From Actinomycetota bacterium (lineage in GTDB: Bacteria; Actinomycetota; Acidimicrobiia; Acidimicrobiales; Aldehydirespiratoraceae): 55,108 nucleotides of DNA. Within the stretch, counting starts at the first letter, position 1; every line of letters begins with the position of its first letter. Under the pieces are notes generated by a model, which worked only from the letters and a program-made list of their open reading frames with translations, made no database searches and was not told the DNA's origin. Of the stretch, positions 24,187-32,731 are shown piece after piece. Location of the stretch: contig JAPOHW010000020.1 of NCBI GenBank assembly GCA_029979265.1, positions 1 to 55,108 of the forward strand, written 5' to 3'. The translations under genes were made by a program, and so were the position numbers.

Positions 24187-24214
24187 GAACCCCAGGCGTT
24201 GACGCCTGGGGTTC
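24187..24214. terminator. Hairpin terminator between VOC gene and tRNA-Gly
   Basis: GAACCCCAGGCG and its exact complement form a 12-bp stem with a TTGA loop between two convergent units. On the minus strand the hairpin starts 2 nt after the tRNA-Gly CCA and is followed by AACCGTTTT, giving a reasonable intrinsic terminator for the tRNA. On the plus strand it may stop the VOC transcript. Confidence 0.75.
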
Positions 24215-24216
24215 GT

Positions 24217-24292
24217 TGGAGCGGACGACCGGGTTCGAACCGGCGACCTCAACCTTGGCAAGGTTGCGCTCTACCAACTGAGCTACGTCCGC
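24217..24292 (-). tRNA. tRNA-Gly (anticodon GCC)
   Basis: On the minus strand the acceptor GCGGACG pairs with CGTCCGC. The anticodon stem CAACC/GGTTG encloses TTGCCAA (anticodon GCC), and the T-arm is GCCGG/CCGGT-like. U73 and an encoded CCA follow. Confidence 0.97.
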
Positions 24293-24373
24293 AGCGGCCC
24301 CTCATCGTAGCGTCTTCTCGTGTGGATGCACCCGGCAGATCGGGCCTCGGAAGAGCACCCTGGGGCGGAGGTT

Positions 24374-24598
24374 TCAGGCCTCGGACGGGCGAAGATCGAT
24401 TCGAAGGGTCAGCACGCCGTCGACCAGTTCCCCGCTGGCATCGCCGATCAGGGCAAAGTCCATGTAGTCGGTCTGCGCCTGCTTCACGAACATCGCTCGC
24501 TCGTCTCCCCCGACCGGGGGCAGATTCCTTCGTTTGACCGCTTCAGCCCGCTCGCGGAATCGCTCCATCATCGCGTCGATGTCGAGATCGTCTGCCAT
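24374..24598 (-). CDS. Small conserved-looking protein, function unknown
   Basis: A 74-residue soluble protein. The N-terminal half is helical and charged (DIDAMMERFRERAEAVKRR). The C-terminal half looks like beta strands (DYMDFALIGDASGELVDG and VLTLRIDLRP). The ATG at 24598 is preferred over an upstream ATG that adds six residues. No domain recognised. Last protein gene of the minus-strand run before tRNA-Gly. Confidence 0.6.
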   Translation of the reverse strand: MADDLDIDAMMERFRERAEAVKRRNLPPVGGDERAMFVKQAQTDYMDFALIGDASGELVDGVLTLRIDLRPSEA

Positions 24599-24622
24599 GG
24601 ATCCCACAGTAGCCACCTCCGC

Positions 24623-24985
24623 TCAACTGTCGAGCGACTGCCCATGCCCGGCCGGGCCAAACCGATCGCCATCAACACCGACGTCACCCGGAAGGGCGAA
24701 GGTATCGTCGAGAGAGTCCATCTGGTTCTGCTCCCGCACTGTCCTGCGCCGAATGGCGACGTCCATTCGCCGGCGCGGATTCGTGTGCCAGATGTAGATC
24801 ACCAGCAGCCCACCGGTGACTGCAGCGACGATGTACAGCGAGTTGCGAATGCGTTCGATGTCGCTCGCCGTTTCGTCGGCGGTGAACCCTTCTTGCCCAT
24901 GCTCCACAAAAGCCTCGACCGGCGCGACCATCACCACCATGAACGCTGCACCAACGAGCAAGAGAGCGGCGAAACCTCGGCGCAT
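24623..24985 (-). CDS. Small two-helix membrane protein, function unknown
   Basis: A 120-residue protein with a hydrophobic N-terminal segment (FAALLLVGAAFMVVMVAPVEA) that may be a signal or anchor. A second membrane segment lies near residues 50-66 (LYIVAAVTGGLLVIYIWH). The basic stretch NPRRRMDVAIRRR then marks the cytoplasmic side, before an acidic tail. The intervening ~25-residue acidic loop would face outside. No family recognised. 24 nt separate it from the next small gene. Confidence 0.65.
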   Translation of the reverse strand: MRRGFAALLLVGAAFMVVMVAPVEAFVEHGQEGFTADETASDIERIRNSLYIVAAVTGGLLVIYIWHTNPRRRMDVAIRRRTVREQNQMDSLDDTFALPGDVGVDGDRFGPAGHGQSLDS

Positions 24986-25101
24986 GGCCCCGACCGTATC
25001 GGCCCTCTGCGGCGATGGGGCGACGATGCAGTGGCGTGAGGCGGCTTACGGAGTACCTCGACGTTCGCTTCGATGTCGTTTCAGCCCGATCGGTGGTCGG
25101 A

Positions 25102-25881
25102 TCAGGTTTGGTGCTGCGGACACCAGTAGGTCGTTCGCCCGCCGACGTCGGCGCGAACGAGTTCGGTCCCGTCATTGGGGCACGTACCGCCTCGGATCCG
25201 GGCGGGCTGAAGGTCACCGGTGTGGCTGCCGCCCCGTTTGCCGAGCACCGTGATCGTCCGGCGCATGGCGCGATGCAGACGCGCAATCTCGTCGTCTCCG
25301 AGGGAGTTCGCAAGGCGATCGGGGGCGAGACCGGCCCGAAAGAGTGTCTCGTCGACGAGGAGGTTCCCGAGTCCGGCGAGCTTGGCCTGATCCATGAGAC
25401 GTGCCTTCAGCGGCGCAGCCGACCCCAAGACAATCTCGCCGAACAGCATGCGCGAGACCGCTCCTGCATCGGGCCCGAGCTTGGACTCGTCAGGGTCGAG
25501 TTCGACACCACCGAGGCGCCGAGGGTCGCGAATCATCAGCGAGCCACCCCCGGAGAACACGATCCCGAACCGGTCCCACGCCGGGTCGTTGCGATCGCTC
25601 GAGTACTCGAGCGCCTCGATTGGCGCGGCGTCGTCGACGAGGATCCGGCCGGTCATCCCGTAGCGCAACCCGAGTACCGGTCCATCGGTGTCGATCAGCA
25701 TCAGTTTTCCGATCCGACGCAGACCGGTGATCGTCACTCCTGGCAACACCGTTCGCAGTTGTTCGGTGGAGGTGTCGCCCTTGGCATACCACTCGTCGGG
25801 CGCATGAACGCCACGCACGGTTCGCCCTACGATGGGCTCGGCGGCCCGACGGTAGGCCTCGATCTCGAGCATCTCTGGCAT
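25102..25881 (-). CDS. Fpg/Nei-family DNA glycosylase with altered zinc finger
   Basis: A 259-residue base-excision repair glycosylase/AP lyase. The N-terminus MPEMLEIE keeps the catalytic Pro2 and Glu3 of the family (usually MPELPEVE). The helix-two-turn-helix segment LMDQAKLAGLGNLLVDETLF is clear. The C-terminal zinc finger starts CPNDG and ends GRTTYWCPQHQ. The second and fourth cysteines are Asp and His, so metal binding is changed or lost, while the lesion-contacting Arg is kept. Nine nt separate it from metX. It should remove oxidised bases; Fpg versus Nei specificity is open. Confidence 0.88.
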   Translation of the reverse strand: MPEMLEIEAYRRAAEPIVGRTVRGVHAPDEWYAKGDTSTEQLRTVLPGVTITGLRRIGKLMLIDTDGPVLGLRYGMTGRILVDDAAPIEALEYSSDRNDPAWDRFGIVFSGGGSLMIRDPRRLGGVELDPDESKLGPDAGAVSRMLFGEIVLGSAAPLKARLMDQAKLAGLGNLLVDETLFRAGLAPDRLANSLGDDEIARLHRAMRRTITVLGKRGGSHTGDLQPARIRGGTCPNDGTELVRADVGGRTTYWCPQHQT

Positions 25882-25890
25882 TGGTGCGGA

Positions 25891-27102
25891 TCAGCCTTCG
25901 ACGGCGGCTTTCTCGAGGGTTCGAGAGATCAACGGGCCAAGGAACGCCGACTCGAGGAGAAATCCATCGTGGCCCTGTGGGCTGTCGACCACGTGATAGT
26001 CGCAGTCGCCACCACCGGCGTTGATCATCTCGGCCATGGCCGCCTGCTGATAGGCGGGGTACAAGATGTCGGAGGTGACCGAAGCGGTCAGCACCGGAAC
26101 CCGCAACGCACCGAGCACCGACGACACACCACCGCGATGGCGACCAACATCGTGCAGGTCCATCGCCTTGCTGAGCACGAGGAACGAGTTGGCGTCGAAA
26201 CGCCGAACGAGCTTCTGACCGTGATGATCCAGATACGACTCGATTTGATAGCGACCCCATTGACTGAGCTCTTCGCTCGGTACGAACGGCTCACGCCCGA
26301 AGCGCTCGTCGAAGACGTGGGTGGTGCGGTAGGTGATCTGCGAGATCTCGCGAGCCAACGCGAGGCCGTGCCATGGTCCATCGCCTTCCGGCGCGTCGTA
26401 GTACCAGCCATCACGCCACTTTGGATCTTGGACGATCGCAAGCCGCTCGACCGCACTCCAGGCGATTTGCATCGGACTTGCCGCAGCGACCGATGCAATC
26501 GGCATCAACGACTTCACAAGGCCGGGGTACATCACACCCCATTCGAGCGCCTGCATACCCCCCATCGACCCACCGACGACCGACAGCCAGGTGTCGATTC
26601 CGAGTTCGGCCATGAGGAGCCGCTGTGTGCGGACGATGTCGCGCATCGTCACCTGCGGGAAGGTCGGACCGTAGGGTTTCCCGGTGTCGGGATCGACACT
26701 GGACGGCCCGGTGGTGCCTTGGCAGCCCCCCAAGACATTCGCGCACACGATGAAGTAACGGTCGGTGTCGAGGGCTTTGCCTGGGCCGATCAGATCGTCC
26801 CACCAACCGTCGCTCTTGTGTCCCGGCTCGAACCCACCGGCGGCATGCGAATCGCCGGTGAGTGCGTGGCACACCAGAATCGCATTGGAGTGGTCAGGTG
26901 CCAGCGTGCCCCACGTCTCGTATGCGATCTCGACCTCGTCGAGGTGCCCACCGCACTCGAGGACGAACGGACGCTCGCGCGACACCTTCGCGAACTGACG
27001 TCTCCCGACCGGGTCGCCGTGACGCCAGGCACCACTGACCGGCAGCGGCGACGGAAATCGCCGACTGGGGTCGTACTGCAGGCTCTCGGGGCGATCGGTC
27101 AC
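25891..27102 (-). CDS. metX: Homoserine O-acetyltransferase
   Basis: A 403-residue alpha/beta-hydrolase-fold acyltransferase starting methionine synthesis by acylating homoserine. The oxyanion and substrate region is CHALTGDSHAAGG and the nucleophile Ser sits in VGGSMGGMQALEW. The catalytic Asp lies in TSDILYP and the His in PQGHDGFLLE. GTG start with AAGGAG 5 nt upstream. I see no SAM riboswitch in the 84-nt leader. Acetyl versus succinyl donor preference cannot be settled by eye. Confidence 0.95.
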   Translation of the reverse strand: MTDRPESLQYDPSRRFPSPLPVSGAWRHGDPVGRRQFAKVSRERPFVLECGGHLDEVEIAYETWGTLAPDHSNAILVCHALTGDSHAAGGFEPGHKSDGWWDDLIGPGKALDTDRYFIVCANVLGGCQGTTGPSSVDPDTGKPYGPTFPQVTMRDIVRTQRLLMAELGIDTWLSVVGGSMGGMQALEWGVMYPGLVKSLMPIASVAAASPMQIAWSAVERLAIVQDPKWRDGWYYDAPEGDGPWHGLALAREISQITYRTTHVFDERFGREPFVPSEELSQWGRYQIESYLDHHGQKLVRRFDANSFLVLSKAMDLHDVGRHRGGVSSVLGALRVPVLTASVTSDILYPAYQQAAMAEMINAGGGDCDYHVVDSPQGHDGFLLESAFLGPLISRTLEKAAVEG

Positions 27103-27186
27103 GGAGACTCCTTCTCCCCAACGCTAGGGCGAACAGAGAAAACACCCTATCCGCGCCGGATCTAATCCGGAGTGAATTGGTCGGAA

Positions 27187-28899
27187 TTAGCTCGGGATGC
27201 GGGAGCGCCAGAACTCGAAGACATCGCACCGGTGGCCAAGACCGTGCGCTCGCAGCATCGCCCATCCGCACTCGTCGATGTCGCCTCGGTGGGCGGCGAT
27301 CGCCGCCTCGTCCCACGCCCTGCGATCACCTGGCAGCGGCAAGCGAGCAAGACGCGGAGCCGACACCCGGATCGCATCGGCACTCATGGCGCTGCCAGCC
27401 GCATCGAGCACGGCAAGCGTCGTCGCCACCGGACTGGTGAGCAGCGCCGCAAGGTGCCACAGCGATGGGGCATCGGGACGCGGCTCCACCGACACCACGG
27501 GGACCGACGGGACTGCGCTGCCCACCTCGTCGACGATCGCTTCGAGGACCTTCGTCTGGCTGGCAACAAGCACCTTGGGGACCAACCGGGCCCGAATCCA
27601 GTCACGAACGGCAGGATCCACCCGACCGAGATCGACACTCGGATGGCGGAAGCGCTGCTTGGCGAAACGGGCCGGTCGTTCGCCCCAGCCGTTGTGCAAC
27701 GGATCGATCAAACCCACGGTGATGAGACGATGATCGCCATCGGCATCGTCGACCACCGCGTCGACCAGTCCGTAGTACTGGTCTCGGAAGCCGGCAGTGA
27801 CGTCGGCGATCTCGGCCAGTGTTGGTGTGCCACTCGGTGTGGCGATGATGGGCACACCTCGTGCCGCTGCCAGCAGGTGACCCCATGAACCCGCTGACGG
27901 CTCGACGGCAGCACCCCGGCCCACCTGCACCGGGCTCGTATCGCCGGGTGCCGCCACAATCGCCACCGTGTCAACCGACGCAGCAAACGACCGGTTCTCG
28001 TCGACCCACAGTCCACGGAGAGGGGCAACCGTCTGAAGCCGAGCGCGTACCGCTGCGGCATCGCTTGCTGCGAGAATCGAATCGGGCTGCACCAGCACCA
28101 TCGCCCCGTCCGAAGCCAGGAGTTCGGCGCCGGCGAGGAGAAACGCAGCGGCGTCGTCGACATAACCCCCGACATCGGGCCACCGACGCCGCAGGGCTGC
28201 TCGGGCGTCTGAACTGCGAGCAGTTGGCCCCTTCAGTTGTGACAGAAACGGTGGATTGCCGACGACGAGGTCGACGCGTTCGGGCAGGCGCGCAGCTGTT
28301 GTGGCGGCGAGAAAATCACCGACGACGAATCGGTCGCTCGGCACCGAGCCACCGGCCCACAGCGACAGCGCGGCATGGGCGGTGCCAAGGGCGACCGGAT
28401 CGAGGTCGACCGCCCAGAACCGCTCGGCAACATCGATTCGATCGCCGCGCATCCGCTCGGCGGCAGCGAGAAGAAAGGCCCCACCGCCGACGGCTGGATC
28501 GAGCACACTCGCACAATCGGCGATTGGACCGGTCGTCTGCTCGAGAAGATCGAGAATGTCACCGACGATCCGCGGCGGTGTGTGATGGACCCCAAGGACC
28601 CGTTGCGCGTCACTCGGCTGCAGGGCTTCGCGCACGAAACCGGGCAACCACGGGCCCCATGGCCCTGCACACACCGAGCCGGCGCCGGCTTCGAGGACCG
28701 AGTCGGCTGCGTCGACGACGACACCATCGACGATCAACTCGACCTCGACGTGCCGCGCCGCTGCAACCCGGTGGACGACAGCGGCGATCGCACCGCCCAC
28801 ATCGCCGTGACTTGCCGCGACACAGGCCGCAACAAACCGGTGGACCTCGGGGTCAGGAGTCCTCGGGGTCCCAGGCAACGAGGTTGGCCAGCCGCGCAT
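27187..28899 (-). CDS. Orphan N6-adenine DNA methyltransferase-like protein
   Basis: A 570-residue class I SAM-dependent methyltransferase of the Eco57I/N6_Mtase group. Motif I is VLDPAVGGGAFLLAAAERM, the acidic motif II FWAVDLDPVALGTAHAAL and motif IV DLVVGNPPFLSQL (NPPF). The N-terminal ~100 residues and C-terminal ~250 residues could hold target-recognition functions. No restriction enzyme, specificity subunit or other defence gene is adjacent. Its start overlaps the 3' end of the DEAD-box gene by 47 nt with no Shine-Dalgarno, so a later start is possible. A regulatory or RNA/protein methylase role cannot be excluded. Confidence 0.8.
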   Translation of the reverse strand: MRGWPTSLPGTPRTPDPEVHRFVAACVAASHGDVGGAIAAVVHRVAAARHVEVELIVDGVVVDAADSVLEAGAGSVCAGPWGPWLPGFVREALQPSDAQRVLGVHHTPPRIVGDILDLLEQTTGPIADCASVLDPAVGGGAFLLAAAERMRGDRIDVAERFWAVDLDPVALGTAHAALSLWAGGSVPSDRFVVGDFLAATTAARLPERVDLVVGNPPFLSQLKGPTARSSDARAALRRRWPDVGGYVDDAAAFLLAGAELLASDGAMVLVQPDSILAASDAAAVRARLQTVAPLRGLWVDENRSFAASVDTVAIVAAPGDTSPVQVGRGAAVEPSAGSWGHLLAAARGVPIIATPSGTPTLAEIADVTAGFRDQYYGLVDAVVDDADGDHRLITVGLIDPLHNGWGERPARFAKQRFRHPSVDLGRVDPAVRDWIRARLVPKVLVASQTKVLEAIVDEVGSAVPSVPVVSVEPRPDAPSLWHLAALLTSPVATTLAVLDAAGSAMSADAIRVSAPRLARLPLPGDRRAWDEAAIAAHRGDIDECGWAMLRAHGLGHRCDVFEFWRSRIPS

Positions 28900-30019
28900 C
28901 GTTCGAAAACATCTCGACGATTGGCATCACGCAGTCGATGCGCTTCTGCAGACGCTTGATGTCGAGCTCTTCATCCCACAGCGACAGTGTGACGACCAAG
29001 CCCGACTCGCCGGCGCGGGCGGTGCGCCCGGCTCGGTGCAGGTAGGTCTTGTGGTCGCCAGGCGGGTCGTACTGGATGACCACGTCCACATCGTCAACAT
29101 GGATCCCGCGCGCAGCAACGTCGGTTGCCACCAAGGTGTTCAGTCTGCCATCGCTGAAGTCCTTGAGGGACTTCTCGCGACTGGACTGGCGGAGGTCACC
29201 GTGGATCGGTGCCGCCTTGATCCCGAGATCCTTCAGATCACCGGCCAGGCGATCCGCCATGGCTTTCGTTCGTGTGAACATGATGGTGCGCCCCGCCGAC
29301 TTTGCGATCGAGGCAGCAACCTTCGCCTTGTCCATCTTGTGGACTGCCACGAATCGGTGGGTCATCTCCTCGACGGTGACTTCCTCCGACACGACCTCGT
29401 GCATCGTGGGATCGGTCTGATACCGCTTGATGAGGGTGTTGACCACCCCATCGAGCGTGGCCGAGAACAGGAGGGTCTGATGGTCGCCCTCGACGTTGCG
29501 AAGGATCCACTCGACCTGGGGCAGAAAGCCCATGTCTGCCATGCGGTCGGCCTCGTCGACGACGACATGCTGCACATCGGCAACCGAGATCGCGCCTCGC
29601 TCGATCAGGTCGATCATGCGACCAGGAGTGGCGACAACGAGATCGATACCCGTCGCGAGTTTCTCGATCTGCTGTTCGATCGGCGCGCCACCGTAGATCG
29701 CAAGCGCAGTGCGACCAACCGCTTCGGCAGCCGGCGCAAGTTCATCGCACACCTGATTTGCGAGTTCGCGGGTCGGTACGAGCACCAGACCGGTCGGACG
29801 GGTCGGGGTCGCCCTCTGCATCCGCTGGAGCACCGGAAGACCGAAGGCAAGGGTCTTGCCGGACCCGGTCTTGGCCTTGCCGCAGACATCGCAACCGGCA
29901 AGTGCATCGGGGATGGTGAGTGCTTGGACAGGGAAGGGGGCGGTGATCCCCCGAGCGGACAGGGTGTCGACAATCTCGTCGACCAGACCCAAGTCCGCGA
30001 AGGTGGTGGTGATGGTCAT
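28853..30019 (-). CDS. DEAD-box RNA helicase
   Basis: A 388-residue ATP-dependent RNA helicase core with little extension. The Q-motif region is TTFADLGLVDEIVDTL, motif I AKTGSGKT, motif Ia PTRELANQ, motif II VVDEADRM and motif III FSATLDG. Motif IV/V is VATDVAARGIHVDDVD and motif VI YLHRAGRTARAG. The ATG at 30019 is the natural start because the upstream open frame overlaps the alkyltransferase-like gene and is low quality. It probably unwinds rRNA or mRNA structure. It sits between the ATL gene and the methyltransferase gene. Confidence 0.95.
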   Translation of the reverse strand: MTITTTFADLGLVDEIVDTLSARGITAPFPVQALTIPDALAGCDVCGKAKTGSGKTLAFGLPVLQRMQRATPTRPTGLVLVPTRELANQVCDELAPAAEAVGRTALAIYGGAPIEQQIEKLATGIDLVVATPGRMIDLIERGAISVADVQHVVVDEADRMADMGFLPQVEWILRNVEGDHQTLLFSATLDGVVNTLIKRYQTDPTMHEVVSEEVTVEEMTHRFVAVHKMDKAKVAASIAKSAGRTIMFTRTKAMADRLAGDLKDLGIKAAPIHGDLRQSSREKSLKDFSDGRLNTLVATDVAARGIHVDDVDVVIQYDPPGDHKTYLHRAGRTARAGESGLVVTLSLWDEELDIKRLQKRIDCVMPIVEMFSNDARLANLVAWDPEDS

Positions 30020-30122
30020 CTGCTTCTCGACCGAGGATCTGAAGAGGAAGGCGTCGCTCGGTGCGTCGGGAGGAATCATCCATCGTCGGAGATGGATCGA
30101 CGTCAGCAGGCTACCGGACTGG

Positions 30123-30419
30123 TCAACCGTTCCTGACCACCCGCCCGTTGCGGGTGGAAACGCCCTCCCCGGCGAGGAGCTGCGCCTGCTCGGCTTCGTG
30201 GGAGGCCAGAAGCTTGCCGCTGGTGGCGATGACCCGCCACCACGGAAGGGTGCCGTCGGACTTGGCGAGCATCGAGCCGACCGCCCGGGCGGCGCCCGGG
30301 TATCCAGCCTCGGCTGCAACCTCTCCATAGGTCACGAGATCGCCCGTCCCGAGGCCGTCGAGGACCGCTCCGACCGCCAACTCGAACTCCGTCCACGAGG
30401 ATCGGTCGTGCGGATCCAT
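30123..30419 (-). CDS. Alkyltransferase-like (ATL/MGMT-family) DNA-binding protein
   Basis: A 98-residue protein matching the C-terminal DNA-binding domain of O6-alkylguanine transferases (LVTYGEVAAEAGYPGAARAVG contains the recognition helix). The reactive PCHR motif is replaced by PWWR in GTLPWWRVI. It cannot accept an alkyl group and should flag O6-alkylguanine for nucleotide excision repair, as ATLs do. Its ATG overlaps the cyclase stop (TGATG), so the two are translationally coupled. Confidence 0.88.
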   Translation of the reverse strand: MDPHDRSSWTEFELAVGAVLDGLGTGDLVTYGEVAAEAGYPGAARAVGSMLAKSDGTLPWWRVIATSGKLLASHEAEQAQLLAGEGVSTRNGRVVRNG

Positions 30420-30976
30420 CAGCGGGCCAGCTCGACGAGATCGACCGGATCGTCGAAACCGGCGATCGCCCGAGTCCCGATCGGACGAGTCACCAGCGAG
30501 GTGTACAGATGCTCGACGGTGTCGGCCGGGGCGAGAATCTGGCGGGGCTCGGCGCAATCGCACAAGCGAGCGCTGAGATTCACCGGCGTGCCGATGTAGT
30601 CGTCACCGTCGATCAGAATGACGCGACCGCTGGTGAAACCTCCTCGCAGTGGCAGGGGCGATCCCGACGAGTCGATCAGCCCCTCGATTTCGACGATTGC
30701 TTCGAGCAGGGGCTCGGCTTCGACCCCGACGAGCATGGCACCGTCACCCAACCACTTTGCAATGCGAACGCCCCGAGCCGACGCAACGCCTCGAACCGTC
30801 GCCCGAAACGCATTGAGAATGTCGACCGCCTCGTCGTCACCCTCGTGGTCGGTGTAGGCGGTGAAACCGCACAGGTCGATGAACGCAAACGAGCGATCGA
30901 TCCGCTTTCCCCGAACACCGAACTCCTCGACCACCACGGTCAATCGTACCCGGGCCACCGGCTGGGCGAGCCGCAC
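30419..30976 (-). CDS. Class III nucleotidyl (adenylate/guanylate) cyclase domain protein
   Basis: A 185-residue protein consisting of one class III cyclase domain. FAFIDLCGFTAYTD carries the first metal Asp, RIAKWLGDGAMLVG the second metal Asp, and DDYIGTPVNLSARLC the region with the transition-state Asn/Arg pair. Both metal-binding Asp residues are kept, so activity as a homodimer is plausible; whether cAMP or cGMP is made is unknown. The GTG at 30976 opens the longest frame; GTGs a few codons later are alternatives. Coupled to the ATL gene. Confidence 0.85.
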   Translation of the reverse strand: MRLAQPVARVRLTVVVEEFGVRGKRIDRSFAFIDLCGFTAYTDHEGDDEAVDILNAFRATVRGVASARGVRIAKWLGDGAMLVGVEAEPLLEAIVEIEGLIDSSGSPLPLRGGFTSGRVILIDGDDYIGTPVNLSARLCDCAEPRQILAPADTVEHLYTSLVTRPIGTRAIAGFDDPVDLVELAR

Positions 30977-30978
30977 AA

Positions 30979-31006
30979 CGCAGTGTCACCTCGCGCAGTG
31001 TCACCT
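30979..31006. repeat. Short tandem direct repeat upstream of serine hydrolase gene
   Basis: The 13-mer CGCAGTGTCACCT occurs twice, 15 bp apart (30979-30991 and 30994-31006), in the 42-nt space between the divergent cyclase and serine hydrolase genes. The position suits a regulator-binding site, but duplication by chance slippage is equally possible. Confidence 0.5.
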
Positions 31007-31018
31007 AGCGTTGATCCC

Positions 31019-31873
31019 ATGACCGACGCAGGCGCCGGCGCTCTTTGCGAGATCGACGATTGGCCGGGGACAGCGGCCGCTGCGGCAGTGCGGTCCGATG
31101 GCACGATGATCCAGCGTGGAGACATCGAGCGCGTGTTCGAGCTTGCCTCGGTCACAAAGCTTGTCACGGCCATGGCGCTCCTCGTGGCCCATGAAGAGGG
31201 AACGGTTGCGCTCGACCAGGTCGAGCCTCACACCGGGGCGACCGTTGCCGACGTCTTGGCCCACGCCGGTGGTGTCGCCTTCGACACCCTCGACCTCCTC
31301 CACCGACCCCAGCACAAGCGGCTCTACTCCTCGACCGGCTACGAGCTGCTCGCCGACCTTCTCGCAGCTCGAGCCGGCATGCCGTTCGCCGAGTACCTCC
31401 ATCTCGCCGTGACCCAGCCACTGGGAATGACGACGTTCTCACTCGAGGGGTCCGCAGGAGCCGGTGGCCGGGGCTCGGTCACCGATCTGCTCCGCCTGAC
31501 CGCTGCCTGGCGGACACCGATCCTCGTTCACGACGCCACCCTCAAGCGAGCCCGCGCCACGCATCTGCCCGAGCTCGATGGCGTCGTGCCCGGATTCGGC
31601 CACCAGTCCCCCAACCCGTGGGGCCTTGGCCCCGAGAAGCGGGGGCACAAGTCACCGCATTGGACTGCGCCGAGCAGCAGTGCCGAAACCTACGGGCATT
31701 TCGGCCGCGCCGGCACGATGCTGTGGATCGACCCCGAGGACACCGTCACTCTGGTCGCGCTCTGCACCGAACCCTTCGGGCCTTGGGCAGCCACTGCCTG
31801 GCCACTGCTCTCCGAGACCGTGCTCGCATGGGCCCGCTCGATCGACACAGAACCTCGATCGACGACGAACTAG
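31019..31873 (+). CDS. Beta-lactamase-family serine hydrolase
   Basis: A 284-residue class C beta-lactamase/penicillin-binding-protein-like hydrolase. The SxxK motif is in ELASVTKLVTAM, the YxN/S motif in LYSSTGYELLADLLAA, and YGHFGRAGTMLWID gives the HxG-type third motif. There is no signal peptide, suggesting a cytoplasmic esterase or peptidase rather than a resistance enzyme. The ATG at 31019 is chosen because the upstream frame overlaps the divergent cyclase. Its stop shares a CTAG with convergent lgt. Confidence 0.88.
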   Translation: MTDAGAGALCEIDDWPGTAAAAAVRSDGTMIQRGDIERVFELASVTKLVTAMALLVAHEEGTVALDQVEPHTGATVADVLAHAGGVAFDTLDLLHRPQHKRLYSSTGYELLADLLAARAGMPFAEYLHLAVTQPLGMTTFSLEGSAGAGGRGSVTDLLRLTAAWRTPILVHDATLKRARATHLPELDGVVPGFGHQSPNPWGLGPEKRGHKSPHWTAPSSSAETYGHFGRAGTMLWIDPEDTVTLVALCTEPFGPWAATAWPLLSETVLAWARSIDTEPRSTTN

Positions 31874-32676
31874 GAACCAACTGCACGATCGTCGGTGCCG
31901 GCGCGACCGCGAACGACGAGCCATCCCCCGGCGACCGAAAGTGCGACGATGCTCATCCAGATGTTCACCCGGAGGCCACCGATCTCGGAGGCAGGATCGA
32001 TGCGCACGGTCTCGAGCCAGATGCGAACGAGGGCATACCCGACGACGTAGACCGCAACGAGACCACCCCGCCGAATCTTGCCACTGCGGTCGACCCATAT
32101 CAGCACACCGAACAACCCGAGGTTCCAGAGCGATTCGTACAGGAACGTCGGATGAAAGGTGTCGGCGTCGGGATAGCCGGCACCAGCGGCATAACGATCA
32201 TCGATCTCGACCGCCCACGGAAGGTCGCTCGGACCCCCGAACAGTTCTTGGTTGAACCAGTTGCCCAACCGCCCGATCGCCTGAGCCAACGGAAGGCTCG
32301 GAACCATTGCGTCGAGCAGGTTGGGACGGTCCCAGCCGTTGCGTCGGATCAACCAGAGGGCGGCGAAGACACCGGCAGCCATCCCGCCGGGAATACCGAG
32401 GCCGCCCTCCCAGATCTTGAACGGTTCCGCCCACCCCTCGTCGAAGCGCCAGTCGGTGAAGACGTGGTAGATCCGCGAGCCGATCAAACCCGCGGGCACG
32501 GCCCACATCGCCACCGCACTGATGTCGTCGGGGTCGCCACCGCGAGCCGCCCATCGTTTCTGGGACACCAGTACTGCCGCGATGACCCCAAGGGCGATCA
32601 TCAACCCGTATGCCCGCAAGCTGATCGGACCGAGCTCGATCACGTTGCTCGGCGGGCTGGGAATCGAGGTGAGCAT
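31870..32676 (-). CDS. lgt: Prolipoprotein diacylglyceryl transferase
   Basis: A 268-residue integral membrane enzyme transferring diacylglyceryl from phosphatidylglycerol to lipoprotein cysteines. The Lgt signature is IGRLGNWFNQELFGGP; ISLRAYGLMIALG at the N-terminus and HPTFLYESLWNLGLF near the C-terminal half are also typical. About seven membrane segments are visible. The ATG at 32676 is preferred over a TTG two codons earlier. Confidence 0.95.
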   Translation of the reverse strand: MLTSIPSPPSNVIELGPISLRAYGLMIALGVIAAVLVSQKRWAARGGDPDDISAVAMWAVPAGLIGSRIYHVFTDWRFDEGWAEPFKIWEGGLGIPGGMAAGVFAALWLIRRNGWDRPNLLDAMVPSLPLAQAIGRLGNWFNQELFGGPSDLPWAVEIDDRYAAGAGYPDADTFHPTFLYESLWNLGLFGVLIWVDRSGKIRRGGLVAVYVVGYALVRIWLETVRIDPASEIGGLRVNIWMSIVALSVAGGWLVVRGRAGTDDRAVGS

Positions 32677-32731
32677 GCGCAAGGAACTTACGGTTCGCTC
32701 GGTGTGATCCGTCGGCCGCCATGTTGCCGCC

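Noticed and set aside
27103..27186. Possible SAM riboswitch in the metX leader
   Set aside because: Only 84 nt with a small CCGGAT/ATCCGG hairpin; none of the conserved SAM-box strands are visible.
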